This document shows positions 51,332 to 59,989 of a stretch of DNA of 64,000 nucleotides, piece by piece (the stretch's first letter is position 1; each line of letters begins with the position of its first letter). Source of the stretch: Mycolicibacterium arenosum (GTDB lineage Bacteria > Actinomycetota > Actinomycetes > Mycobacteriales > Mycobacteriaceae); contig NZ_JANDBD010000003.1 in the NCBI RefSeq assembly GCF_024320865.1, positions 186,001 to 250,000 on the forward strand, read 5' to 3'. A program made the translations under genes and the position numbers. The notes beneath the pieces are model-generated. The model was not told the DNA's origin. It saw only the letters and a program-made list of their open reading frames with translations, and searched no databases.

Positions 51332-51946
51332 ATGACCAGAACGAACCTCTCCATGTCGATCTCGGCCGACGGGTACGTCGCGGGACCCGATCAGTCCGAG
51401 GAGCACCCGCTCGGCGTCGGCGGTGAAGCGCTGCACGCCTGGCACCTCGGACCGGCCAAGAACCATCCCGTCAATCAGCGGGTGGTCGCGGACATGATGG
51501 ACGGGATGGGCGCGACGATCATGGGTCGCAACATGTTCGGGCCGGTGCGTGGCGACTGGGGCGACTCGGACTGGACCGGTTGGTGGGGTGACGAGCCGCC
51601 GTACCACTGCCCGGTCTTCGTCCTGACCCACCACGCACACGACCCGATCGAGCTCGCGGGCGGGACCACGTTCCACTTCGTCACCGACGGCATCGACGCC
51701 GCGTATGCGCAGGCGAAGTCCGTTGCGGGAGAACGCGACATCTCCATCGCCGGCGGCGCCTCCTGCGCTCGGCAGGCGCTCGCGGCGGGCCTCGTCGACG
51801 AGATCGACCTGCAGGTGAGCGGGGTCGTCCTCGGGTCGGGCGAGCGGCTGCTCGACGGTTTCGCCGCGGGCACCCCCGCGCTCGAACTCGTCCGCGTGCT
51901 CGAGGCTCCCGGAGTGGCGCACCTGCGCTACCGCGTCATCGGGTGA
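51332..51946 (+). CDS. Dihydrofolate-reductase-like (RibD C-terminal) protein
   Basis: 204 aa, ATG 51332. The DHFR-fold pattern of the RibD_C family is clear: NLSMSISADGYVAGP, ATIMGRNMFGPVRGDW, PVFVLTHHAHDP, ISIAGGASCARQALAAGLVD and LGSGERLLDG. Such stand-alone proteins are common in actinobacteria and bind NADPH; their substrate is generally unknown. It lies 40 bp after the OPT transporter, so it may be cotranscribed. Confidence 0.9.
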   Translation: MTRTNLSMSISADGYVAGPDQSEEHPLGVGGEALHAWHLGPAKNHPVNQRVVADMMDGMGATIMGRNMFGPVRGDWGDSDWTGWWGDEPPYHCPVFVLTHHAHDPIELAGGTTFHFVTDGIDAAYAQAKSVAGERDISIAGGASCARQALAAGLVDEIDLQVSGVVLGSGERLLDGFAAGTPALELVRVLEAPGVAHLRYRVIG

Positions 51947-51962
51947 GGGATCCGACCCATAC

Positions 51963-51978
51963 TTAGCTCTTGCGCTAA
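51963..51978. promoter_or_regulatory. Upstream half-strength ArsR operator candidate
   Basis: TTAGC-N6-GCTAA, 33 bp upstream of and related to the stronger palindrome over the ArsR start (both contain cTTAGC/GCTAAg). Likely a second binding site. Confidence 0.5.
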
Positions 51979-51995
51979 CCGTTGACGCCGATATA

Positions 51996-52015
51996 ACTTA
52001 GCCGTGTGGCTAAGT
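51996..52015. promoter_or_regulatory. ArsR operator overlapping the arsR-type start codon
   Basis: ACTTAGCC-gtgt-GGCTAAGT is a perfect 8-bp-arm inverted repeat. The GTG start (52006-52008) lies within it, and a -10-like TATAAC stands at 51992-51997. The transcript may therefore start at or next to the GTG (leaderless), with the repressor blocking both promoter clearance and initiation. Confidence 0.75.
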
Positions 52016-52344
52016 ATTCATCGCGGCTAGACGACGCGTTCCAGGCTCTCGCCGACCCGACTCGGCGCGCCGTGCTCAGCCATCTCGGCGCGGGACCGAA
52101 GAGCGTGAGCGAGTTGGCGGCACCGTTCGACATGGCGCTGCCGTCGTTCATGAAGCACATTCACCACCTCGAGCACGCCGGATGGATACGGACGCGCAAG
52201 ACCGGCCGGGTGCGTACCTGCACCCTCCGACACGAGTCGTTCGAGGACGTCGACGGTTGGCTCACCGAACAGCGCCGCATCTGGGAAGCCCGCACCGACC
52301 GACTCGAACGTTTCGTCACCGACCAGGAGGAATCATCAGAATGA
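52006..52344 (+). CDS. ArsR/SmtB-family winged-helix repressor
   Basis: 112 aa from GTG 52006. The winged helix reads DAFQALADPTRRAVLSHLGA, VSELAAPFDMALPSFMKHIH, HLEHAGWIRTRKTGRVRTCT, the standard ArsR_5-like pattern of regulators paired with SRPBCC genes. No metal-binding Cys motif is seen, so a metal sensor is unlikely. Its stop overlaps the start of the AHSA1-type gene as ATGA. A palindrome over its own start codon implies autoregulation. Confidence 0.92.
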   Translation: MAKYSSRLDDAFQALADPTRRAVLSHLGAGPKSVSELAAPFDMALPSFMKHIHHLEHAGWIRTRKTGRVRTCTLRHESFEDVDGWLTEQRRIWEARTDRLERFVTDQEESSE

Positions 52345-52817
52345 CCGCAACCGTGCATCCGCACCTGGACCTCACCGTGTCTCGGATCATCAAGGCGCCG
52401 CGCTCTGCGGTCTGGAATGCGTGGACTGATCCTGCGAGCTTCGAGAAGTGGTGGGTCCCCGAGCCGACGATCTGTCGGGTGCAGGCGATGGACCTGCGCC
52501 CCGGCGGGTCGTTCCGCACCGAAATCAGCGAGGGCGGAGGGCAATTCGGCCCGCACATCACGGGTTGCTTCCTCGCTGTCGACGAGCTGGAGCGCATCGT
52601 GTTCACCGACGCACTCGTCGCCGGCTGGCGCCCGGCTGACGCGGCGTTCATGACGGCGGTCATCGTCATGCGCGATCACCCGGACGGCACCGAGTACACC
52701 GCGTCCGCCCTTCATCGCAACGTCGCCGACCGCGATCAGCACGAACAGCTGGGTTTCCACGACGGCTGGGGCACGGTGACCCGGCAACTCGCCGAACTCG
52801 TGGAGACGCGTTACTGA
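52341..52817 (+). CDS. SRPBCC (AHSA1-like) family protein
   Basis: 158 aa from ATG 52341, overlapping the ArsR stop by 4 bp. START-like ligand-binding fold: LTVSRIIKAPRSAVWNAWTD, FEKWWVPEPTICRVQAMDLR, PGGSFRTEISEGGGQF and the C-terminal FHDGWGTVTRQLAELVE helix. ArsR plus AHSA1-type pairs are frequent in actinobacteria; the ligand is unknown and the protein may bind a hydrophobic molecule sensed by the pair. Confidence 0.9.
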   Translation: MTATVHPHLDLTVSRIIKAPRSAVWNAWTDPASFEKWWVPEPTICRVQAMDLRPGGSFRTEISEGGGQFGPHITGCFLAVDELERIVFTDALVAGWRPADAAFMTAVIVMRDHPDGTEYTASALHRNVADRDQHEQLGFHDGWGTVTRQLAELVETRY

Positions 52818-52851
52818 ACCTCGAGCTCGGTCAGCGCGGCCGCGTCCGGAT

Positions 52852-53700
52852 TCACTCAGACGGCCGCGATCGCCGCGCCCACGTCAGCGCCGTCAGCGCC
52901 AGTACCGCCAAGGCGATGAGCCACGGCCAGGGACCGTGCCCGTACACCCACCCGGCCACGGCGCCTTGAATCCTGGCCGCGCCGTTGATCACCGGGTCGT
53001 TCGGGTCACCGGTCGCCGACCGCAGCCCGAGTTCGTACCAGCCGTAGTAGCCGACGTACGCGCCGACGACGATCAGGATCACGCCGCTGATCCGGTTCAG
53101 GTACGGCAGCACCGCCCGCAGTCGGGCGATCAGCGCGGCACCCGCCAACGCCGCTGCGGCGGCGAGCGTGCCCACGATCAAGGTGAACCCCGCGGCGTAG
53201 GCGAGGAATGCCTGCAGCCCGCCCGACGCTCCCGCCAACCCGATCCCGGTCACGGCGAGGAACGGACCGATTGTGCAGGACAGCGACGCCAGCGCGTAAC
53301 CGAGGCCGTAGCCGAACATAGATCCGAGTCGAGCCGTCGGTGCCCAGGACGTGCTGGCCGCCAACGGGTTTCGGCCCGGCCCCGCGACCTCCCGGCCGGC
53401 CAGCAGCCAGCACCCCAACGCGGCCAGCGCCACCCCGATGCCGAGCGTCACCCACGGCAGATGGCGTTGCACCGCCGACCCGGCCGCCGTCGTCAGCAGA
53501 CCGAACACCCCGAACACGGTGACGAATCCGAGTGTCATGACCACGGTGGCGGCCAGCGCCCGGCCCAGTGCGGTCGCGCGGGTGGTGTCCACGTCCCGCA
53601 CGACCAGCGCGAGATAGGCGGGCAGCATGGCGAACCCGCACGGGTTGAGGGCGGCTACCAGGCCGGCGGCGAAAGCCAGTGCGAGATCGGCTGACTGCAC
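52852..53700 (-). CDS. ccdA: CcdA-like cytochrome c biogenesis/thiol-disulfide membrane protein
   Basis: 282 aa from GTG 53698-53700. Around seven hydrophobic helices, with the conserved redox cysteines in LNPCGFAMLPAY (first helix) and LSCTIGPFLA (fourth helix), as in CcdA/DsbD transmembrane domains. It would pass electrons from cytosolic thioredoxin to an extracytoplasmic thioredoxin-like protein. The MPT53-like gene ends 3 nt before its start, the same pairing as Rv2877c/Rv2878c in M. tuberculosis, so the partner is clear. Confidence 0.92.
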   Translation of the reverse strand: MQSADLALAFAAGLVAALNPCGFAMLPAYLALVVRDVDTTRATALGRALAATVVMTLGFVTVFGVFGLLTTAAGSAVQRHLPWVTLGIGVALAALGCWLLAGREVAGPGRNPLAASTSWAPTARLGSMFGYGLGYALASLSCTIGPFLAVTGIGLAGASGGLQAFLAYAAGFTLIVGTLAAAAALAGAALIARLRAVLPYLNRISGVILIVVGAYVGYYGWYELGLRSATGDPNDPVINGAARIQGAVAGWVYGHGPWPWLIALAVLALTALTWARRSRPSE

Positions 53701-53703
53701 GGA

Positions 53704-54207
53704 CTACCGGAGGCCCGCCACCCTGTCGGCCAGTTCCTGCTGGGACATCGCCGAGGTGGGATTGTTGACGAAGGTGGACGATCCGTCGGCCTTGTAGAAC
53801 ACGTACGCGGGCTGCCACGGGATGTTGTAGCGCGCCCAGATGGACCCGTCGGCGTCGTTGAGGGTGGTGAAACCGAGCCGGTACTTGTCGACGAAGCCCT
53901 GCATAGCCGCGACGTCCGACCGGGCCGCGACACCGACGAACGTGACACCGGGATTCGCGGCGGCGACCGCGCTGACGTTGGGCGCCTCGGCGTTGCAGAA
54001 CGGGCACCACGGCGTCCAGAACCACAGCACCGCGGGCTTACCCTCGAGCGACGTACCGTTGAACGGCGCACCCGACAGGGTGGTTCCGGTGAACTGCAGT
54101 CGATCGTCGGCGAGCGCAGCGGGTGGGCTGACCAACACCACCGACGCCAGGGCCGCGACGATCGCGATCAGGAACGAGCCGCGAAACCAGATTCCGATAC
54201 GTGCCAT
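53704..54207 (-). CDS. mpt53: MPT53-like secreted thioredoxin-fold protein
   Basis: 167 aa. A signal peptide (FLIAIVAALASVVLVSPPAA, cleavage after ALA) precedes a DsbE/TlpA-like domain with the active site WTPWCPFC (Cys68 and Cys71) and the cis-Pro region YNIPWQPAYVFY. The sequence closely follows M. tuberculosis MPT53 (RLQFTGTTLSGAPFNGTSLE, VNNPTSAMSQQEL). The M. tuberculosis protein is a secreted disulfide-oxidising protein. It sits upstream of and is cotranscribed with ccdA. Confidence 0.94.
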   Translation of the reverse strand: MARIGIWFRGSFLIAIVAALASVVLVSPPAALADDRLQFTGTTLSGAPFNGTSLEGKPAVLWFWTPWCPFCNAEAPNVSAVAAANPGVTFVGVAARSDVAAMQGFVDKYRLGFTTLNDADGSIWARYNIPWQPAYVFYKADGSSTFVNNPTSAMSQQELADRVAGLR

Positions 54208-54363
54208 GACCGGTCCTCCATCGGGGCGTCCGGCACGCGGCCGGCTTCTCGCCAGTAGACGTTCGTGACACGCGCGCGGTGGGCGAACGGTTCATCACGT
54301 CAGCATTCGGTCACGGTCGCTTTGCGAGTGATCCCAGCCCCGACGGGTCAGCGAATTGCCGAA

Positions 54364-55140
54364 TCAGGCCACGTTGGCGTGCGGCGAGCCGAAGTCCATC
54401 AGCATGGGCCGCAAGGCCGCGAACAGCTGCTGCCGGTTGCTCACGTGGAAGTGGCCGCCCTCGAGCATCTGCAGCGAGAACTGCGCCAGCGTCCGTGAGC
54501 GCCACTGCCGAAGATCAGACTCACTGACGAGGATGTCCTCGTCGCCGCCGATGACGTGGATCGGGCACATCAGCGCGACCGAGTCGGCGTCGTCGTCGGT
54601 CGCGGCGATCCGCAGGTCGATGCGAGCCAGCGCGACGGCCTTCTCGCGCAGCGTCGGCCAGCGGGTGAGCTCGACCGGCAGCCCGCCGATGTCGGACAGG
54701 ATCTTGCCCAGCTGCTCGTCGTCGACCTCGTCCACCATCGGGATCGACGTCGGGAGGTGCGGCGGGGTGAACGACGACAGGATCAGCGCCTGCGGCTGCG
54801 ACAGCCCGGCCGCCGCCCGCATGCTCGCCAACCGGTAGGCGACGAGCGCGCCGAAGCTGTGCCCGAAGAAGACGTGGGGCTCGTCCAGCGTCGCTCCGAG
54901 CTGATCGTTGACCTCGGCGACGAGGTCACGCAGGGTGGCGAAGCGCTCGCGGTTGGGGATCTCGACGGCGATCACCTCGACGTCGGCCCCGAGGCCGCGC
55001 TTCCAGAGGTTGAACGACGTGGCGCCCCCACCGGCGTGGTGGAAGCAGATCAGCCGCACCGTCGTGGCGGCGGGCAGGGTGCGAGACGTCGGCAACTGCG
55101 CAATCGAACGGGGGGTCTCGGCCGTCAGAGTGGTGGTCAT
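54364..55140 (-). CDS. Type II thioesterase (alpha/beta hydrolase)
   Basis: 258 aa. GrsT/TesA-type thioesterase: RLICFHHAGGGATSFNLWKR at the start of the domain, the nucleophile elbow VFFGHSFGALVAYRL (Ser in G-H-S-F-G), Asp in VIGGDEDILVSESDL and His in LEGGHFHVSNRQQL. Such enzymes edit acyl chains stalled on polyketide or nonribosomal peptide synthases. No PKS or NRPS gene lies in the window, so its partner synthase must be elsewhere. ATG start at 55140 with AGAGGA upstream. Confidence 0.92.
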   Translation of the reverse strand: MTTTLTAETPRSIAQLPTSRTLPAATTVRLICFHHAGGGATSFNLWKRGLGADVEVIAVEIPNRERFATLRDLVAEVNDQLGATLDEPHVFFGHSFGALVAYRLASMRAAAGLSQPQALILSSFTPPHLPTSIPMVDEVDDEQLGKILSDIGGLPVELTRWPTLREKAVALARIDLRIAATDDDADSVALMCPIHVIGGDEDILVSESDLRQWRSRTLAQFSLQMLEGGHFHVSNRQQLFAALRPMLMDFGSPHANVA

Positions 55141-55237
55141 CGTCTCGTCCTCTCGGTGGGTACGAGACCACTTTCATCGAGAGGGCTTGGCAGATCCTTG
55201 ATGGAATCTTGACGAGCACGCCGCCGCGATCAGCGGG

Positions 55238-57498
55238 CTAGTCGCTGTTGACGAGCAGCGCGTACTGAGCGGATGCGCGCTGCCGGACGTCGTCCTGCTC
55301 GTTGCTGATCACTCCCGCGTAGTACCGGCCGAAGGACAACAGGCACTGATATCGCGCGTTGTCGTTATCCGCCCAGAACTCCGATTTCGCCTCAAAACAG
55401 TTGACGCCGTCGAAGCCGGTGGGCGGATCGATGTCCTGCTCGACGGTGTCCACCTTGACGGCGTCATGAGCTTTCGTACGGAGCTCCGTCGCAGCGTCCT
55501 CGTCCTTGGCTCTGAGCAGAAGCCCGTCGGACGTGATAGCGCATCGGTCGACACCGGCATCCACAAGCAGGTCGTTCTCGGTCTCCTGGGCATTGCCGCA
55601 CACCATCACCGCCCTGGGGCCGATGGTCATGAACCCCGCCGACAACGGTGGGACGTCTCCGGAGATGAACGCCCGGCTGAGCATCGAGTCCGGGTCCAGT
55701 GGCAGAGTTGTCAGCGCCGCGTCGGCGCTGACGAGGACGTCCTTCATCAACGGAGCCTGCCCGTCGAGAACGGTCTGGATGCTCTTCGTCATCCTGCTCA
55801 CGATGGTGGCGTCTTGTCTCACGCTGAAGATGGACGCAACCACGAAACCACGGGCGAACGTCGCCGCGATCGACACGTTGCCCGGTGTGTAGTGCGCGTG
55901 CGCATCGGGATAGCCGGGAATGTCGACTTGCTGGTTGTTCGGATTCACCGCCATGTCGGTGGCGTCCATTTCCTGGGCGGCGCGTGATGCGAAGTCGGGG
56001 TTGGGGAAGCTCGTCAGCATGACGATCAATTCATCGCCGTCACCATCCCGTAGAAAGTCGGCACGTCGCTTCGAGAAACCCTGCACGAGGAAGGCGCTGA
56101 TCATGCCGTACTTCTCCAGAACCGGCTGTACGACTGCAACTCCGGTACCGGAGATCGCGGTCGCGGCGAGGGCTGGATCGGGAAGCGGCCCACCGTATAA
56201 GTAGGAGAGGTTGGGGAAGACCTCGTACGGGTTCGCGATGCCCTCGGCCAACCGCGAGGCCTCGGCGAAGCGGCCCTGCTCCTTGTCGCCGGTCGAGGGG
56301 ATCCGATGCGGCTCGGTATCGTAGCGACCGACGTCGAGCGCCGAGAGGTCCACTGCGGCAGCGGCATCCGTTTGGACGGGTTCGTCACGCGTCAGTTGCC
56401 AGACACCGACCGAGGTCACGAGTGCGACCACGAGCACGACGGCCGCCGCGATCGCGATCCACATCCCCCGCCGCTTCGGGGCCGGCTCCCGCGGTGGCGC
56501 GGACCATCCCCCGAGCGGCGACTGAGGCCCCGAGTTCACTTGCATGGCATGCACATTGGGATCCCAGCTACCGGGCGGTGGCGGCATTGCAGGCGCCCTC
56601 GGTGCCGGATAGGCGGCTTGGACGTGCGGAGCAGTCGACGGTGTGAAGTTCATCGTCGGCTGGCCGACTCCGGTGGTCGCGGCGTCCGCAGCGCGGACGA
56701 GGTCACCGCATGTCGGGTACCGATCCTCCGGTCGCTTGGCCATCCCCTTCGCGATGACGGCGTCGATCGCACTGGGAAGCCCGACCCTGTTGCTGGCCAG
56801 CGGGATCGGAGCGGACACGTGTGCACCGATCAGGCTGACCCGGTCACCCGAGTACGGGGGCGCTCCGGTTAACGCCTCGAAAAGCACACACGTCAGGGCG
56901 TATCCGTCGGCACGTGACGAGACCCGATCCACTTCGCCGGAGAACCGTTCGGGCGACATGTATGTCCACGTCCCGATTACGTCGCCCATCTGCGTCAACT
57001 TCTGCTCGGACTCGGCGTTGGCGATCCCGAAGTCCACGAGATAAGCGAAGTCGTCGTTGGTCACCAGGATGTTGGCCGGCTTGACATCGCGATGCAGCAC
57101 GCCGACCGAATGCGCGGCGTCGAGTGCCGACGCCACCTGACGCACGATGGCCAGCGCGCGAGCAGGCGGCAGCGCCCCCGACCGCTTGATCAGGGTGTCC
57201 AGATCGGTGCCGTTGATCAGGCGCATGTCGACGTAGAGTGACCGTCGATTTCACCCGTCGAGTGGATGGGCACTACGTGCGGCTCCTGAAGCCGCCCTGC
57301 GATGCGCGCCTCGCGCTGTAACCGCTGCCGGTACGCGGGGTCCTGAGCGTACGGACCCGAGATCAGCTTCAGTGCGACGACCCGGTCCAGATTGGTGTCG
57401 CGCGCCTCGTAGACGCTGCCCATGCCGCCCGCGCCGAGCAACCTGATCAGTTCGTACGGGCCGAAGCGTCTGCCGACCATGGACTCGTCGTGATCCAT
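55238..57498 (-). pseudogene. PknF-like serine/threonine kinase with DUF7373-like sensor domain, one-base frameshift
   Basis: From ATG 57496-57498 the kinase N-lobe is intact (GPYELIRLLGAGGMGSVYEA; VALKLI), but the frame ends after GEIDGHSTSTCA. Restoring one base near 57240 (GGTCA(G)CTCTAC) gives the expected GEIDG-LYVDMRLI and joins the C-lobe with HRDVKPANILVTND, VDFGIANAES and GTWTYMSPERF. The interval is 2261 bp; plus one it is 754 codons. A Pro-rich linker and one helix (WIAIAAAVVLVVALVTSVGV) follow. The ~370-residue outer domain begins DLSALDVGRYDTEPH and looks like the DUF7373 mycobacterial lipoprotein family. As read, only a truncated N-lobe would be made. Confidence 0.87.
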
Positions 57499-57604
57499 GC
57501 CTCTCCCCCGAGGGTAGCCCTGGGGCACAGCTTAGGACGCTGTGGGCCACGCCGCGGGAGGAATCTGCCAAGGGGTCAATTCGCCAATCGGCGGCGGCGA
57601 AGCG

Positions 57605-58348
57605 TCAGACCGCCACCCGCTCGACGCTGACGTCGCCCGACCTCAGCAACTCGTCTCCGACGGCGACGATGTCGTGAACCACCCGCTGCTCCACCCCGAG
57701 TTGTCGCCCTATCGTCTTCGGGCTGAGGTCGCGCTCGAAACAGAGGTGCAGAACCGCAGCCACGGTGTCGGCGTCGGCGTCGCCGCCCCGCGCCACGATC
57801 ACGTCGGCCACGTCCGCCCACGGCAGGAGCGCCGGGTCCACCGGCGGCGGCGTCGGCATCTCCGCCTCGTCGAGCAGTCCGGGCGCCGCATCCACGAGCG
57901 GTGCGCGCAGCGGCGGGTCGGCGATCGCCCGAGGGCGCGACGCCGAAACCCTGGTGAGAAGGCTCAGCCCGTGGGTCGACGCCAACAGGCTGACGGGCGC
58001 CACCACTGCGATCGCCGCCGCCAGCCAGGGACTCACCGGCGCGGAATCGGGAAGCACGGCGTGCCAGCCGTTGGCGACGACGCTGACGGCGGCTGACGTC
58101 GACAACACGATCCAGAAGTAACGCCGATTGCGCCGCTGACCCTCGAGGCCGGCGAGTGCGACCACCGCCATCGTGGCCTGCAGGATGGTGCCGTCGACGA
58201 TCAGCGGCCACAGCCACGCCAAGCTCTCGGGGATACCGGCCCTGGCTGCGAGATCCGCGAGCGCCGTGAAGGACAGCACGAAGCTCGCGATCCCGATGCC
58301 CACGGTGATCACGACCGCCGCGGTACGCGTCAACGTCAAGGAGTTCAC
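57605..58348 (-). CDS. DUF2637 membrane protein with C-terminal HTH-like region
   Basis: 247 aa. Four hydrophobic helices occupy residues ~10-130 (SFVLSFTALADLAARAGIPE, LWPLIVDGTILQATMAVVAL, WIVLSTSAAVSVVANGWHAV, AIAVVAPVSLLASTHG). This is the DUF2637/SpdB-related pattern seen in actinobacterial chromosomes and conjugative plasmids. The last ~60 residues include ERDLSPKTIGRQLGVEQRVV, which resembles a helix-turn-helix of the sort found in replication or transfer accessory proteins. No plasmid genes are adjacent. ATG start at 58348. Confidence 0.8.
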   Translation of the reverse strand: MNSLTLTRTAAVVITVGIGIASFVLSFTALADLAARAGIPESLAWLWPLIVDGTILQATMAVVALAGLEGQRRNRRYFWIVLSTSAAVSVVANGWHAVLPDSAPVSPWLAAAIAVVAPVSLLASTHGLSLLTRVSASRPRAIADPPLRAPLVDAAPGLLDEAEMPTPPPVDPALLPWADVADVIVARGGDADADTVAAVLHLCFERDLSPKTIGRQLGVEQRVVHDIVAVGDELLRSGDVSVERVAV

Positions 58349-58494
58349 AGGCGGCCATCCTGCCTACCGCCTCCGACAGCGGCGTGGCGAATCCTGTCCA
58401 GTGGGGTTGCTCGGACTCCGAGGAGTTTGGCGGTTGCGGCGGTCAGGCGTATACACTTCGTCCGCCGAAGGTAGCTGGTAGTGGGGAGATGGCC

Positions 58495-59988
58495 ATGGGT
58501 AGGCACAGCATCGCGTACATCGATGCGCAACAAGGTCTTTCCGCTCGACCCGCTGCGGCGTTCGTGGGTCGGGTCGGGGCGCTGGCCCTGGCGCTGGGCA
58601 TCGGTGCAGCCGTTGCAGGCGGTCCCGGAATCGCGCGCGCCGACGAGACCGGCGGAGCCGGTGGTGCCGGCGCACAGACGTCGTCGAGCCCGTCGACCGG
58701 CGACGACACCGCCACCGCGCCCACCGGTGCGGACTCCCCCACCGCTTCCACGACTTCCGAAGACCACGAGCCCGGTGCGCCCACCGTGCCGACGATGCAG
58801 TTGGGCACCGCTCCCGCGGAGGAAGCCGGGGAGAACGATCCCGCCGCGCTACCGGAGTCGATCCCGAACCTCCCCGAGAAGGCATCCGCGACAAAGGATT
58901 CCGACGCACCGGTCGTGTCGGGGAAACGCGCACGGGAGAGCACCCCACCGACAGCCGAACCCGATACCGACGCGACCACCGACGACACCGCAGGCACGTA
59001 CGCGCGCATGCTTTCCGACACCGCTGACGCGGTCAGGCACGTCGCCGCCCCCACGACCGCCCCGACACCTCCGGCTCCGGGTGCACGACTCACCTCGGCG
59101 TCGGTGAGCGACCTCGCCGCAGCGGCCCCGGTCGCGCCTGCGCCACCGCAACTCGTCTTCGTCAACCCCGTCGTCACCCTGGTCTCCGGACTGCTGTCCG
59201 CGCTGGGCTTCCCGCCGTCGGCGAGCACCCCGGACGGCACGCCGACGGCGCCGATGCCGATCATCCTCGGTGTGCTGCAGCTGGTGCGCCGCGAGATCGA
59301 GAACATCACGCTGCAGCTCACCTGGCCGTTGACCACGACGACCGGGCTGACGAACGCCACCCCGGCGACCTCCGCGACCATCCCCGACCCTTCCGACGAA
59401 GCCGACACCGCGTACGGCGACATCGGGAAGTGGATGCTCAAGCCCGACGGGCGGATCGCCGATTACGGTGGCGAGCCGTACGGCGGCAAGACGCTGCTCG
59501 AGGCGGTGAACATCGTCATCGTCGACCCCACGTCGACCTCACCGGCGCAGGCCGCGTCGAAGCTCGACACCGCGATGTTCTGGTCGGGCTTCCCGGCTCA
59601 GCCGATCCACACCGGCGGCTTCGAGGGCACGATCGACGAGATCACCTACGGGCAACTCCCGAACCTGCCGCTGTTCGGCTACTCCAACAACCTCTTCGTG
59701 TTCCCGAACGATCACGGCCGCATCTTCGGACCCGATCCCGTCGAGACCGCCGGCGGGTACGTCTGGAGCGGCGCGTTCAGCACCGAGCAGTTCGGCATCG
59801 TGCACGGCTTCCTGCCGGGGCACACGTACGTCTCGTCGAACACGGCGCGCAACGCGCTCGCGATGCGACTCATCCTCAGCGGCCGGGCGACGTACGGCGG
59901 CATGGTCCCGCTGGACAACGCCTACACCACGGCGACCACGACCACCGGCGATCACGACGGGTACGCCGTCGTCCTGATCCTCAAGTAG
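58495..59988 (+). CDS. Large exported mycobacterial protein of unknown function
   Basis: 497 aa from ATG 58495 (ATG 58489 is an alternative; GGGGAG favours 58495). The leader AAFVGRVGALALALGIGAAV...GIARADE matches a signal peptide shared by many secreted proteins of environmental mycobacteria. Residues ~50-220 are a Thr/Pro/Ala-rich disordered stalk. The C-terminal ~190 residues are a compact domain (GDIGKWMLKPDGRIADYGGE, EAVNIVIVDPTSTSPAQAAS, NNLFVFPNDHGRIFGPDPV, HTYVSSNTARNALAMRLI) that I cannot assign to a named family. The gene is convergent with the kinase at 59990, with a 1-bp gap. Confidence 0.78.
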   Translation: MGRHSIAYIDAQQGLSARPAAAFVGRVGALALALGIGAAVAGGPGIARADETGGAGGAGAQTSSSPSTGDDTATAPTGADSPTASTTSEDHEPGAPTVPTMQLGTAPAEEAGENDPAALPESIPNLPEKASATKDSDAPVVSGKRARESTPPTAEPDTDATTDDTAGTYARMLSDTADAVRHVAAPTTAPTPPAPGARLTSASVSDLAAAAPVAPAPPQLVFVNPVVTLVSGLLSALGFPPSASTPDGTPTAPMPIILGVLQLVRREIENITLQLTWPLTTTTGLTNATPATSATIPDPSDEADTAYGDIGKWMLKPDGRIADYGGEPYGGKTLLEAVNIVIVDPTSTSPAQAASKLDTAMFWSGFPAQPIHTGGFEGTIDEITYGQLPNLPLFGYSNNLFVFPNDHGRIFGPDPVETAGGYVWSGAFSTEQFGIVHGFLPGHTYVSSNTARNALAMRLILSGRATYGGMVPLDNAYTTATTTTGDHDGYAVVLILK

Positions 59989-59989
59989 C

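Noticed and set aside
49927..51354. 475-codon minus-strand open frame
   Set aside because: Antisense to the OPT transporter; composition dominated by D, H, Q and R, no domain.
52852..54207. Full cytochrome c maturation (ccs) cluster
   Set aside because: Only ccdA and an MPT53-like gene are present. There are no ccsA/resB genes, so a disulfide-exchange pair is the better reading.
54364..55140. Part of a polyketide/NRPS biosynthetic cluster
   Set aside because: No synthase, carrier protein or phosphopantetheinyl transferase lies nearby; the thioesterase stands alone.
57605..58348. Conjugative plasmid or ICE remnant based on the DUF2637/SpdB-like protein
   Set aside because: No Tra/FtsK-like, relaxase or integrase gene is adjacent, and DUF2637 proteins also occur in ordinary chromosomal loci.
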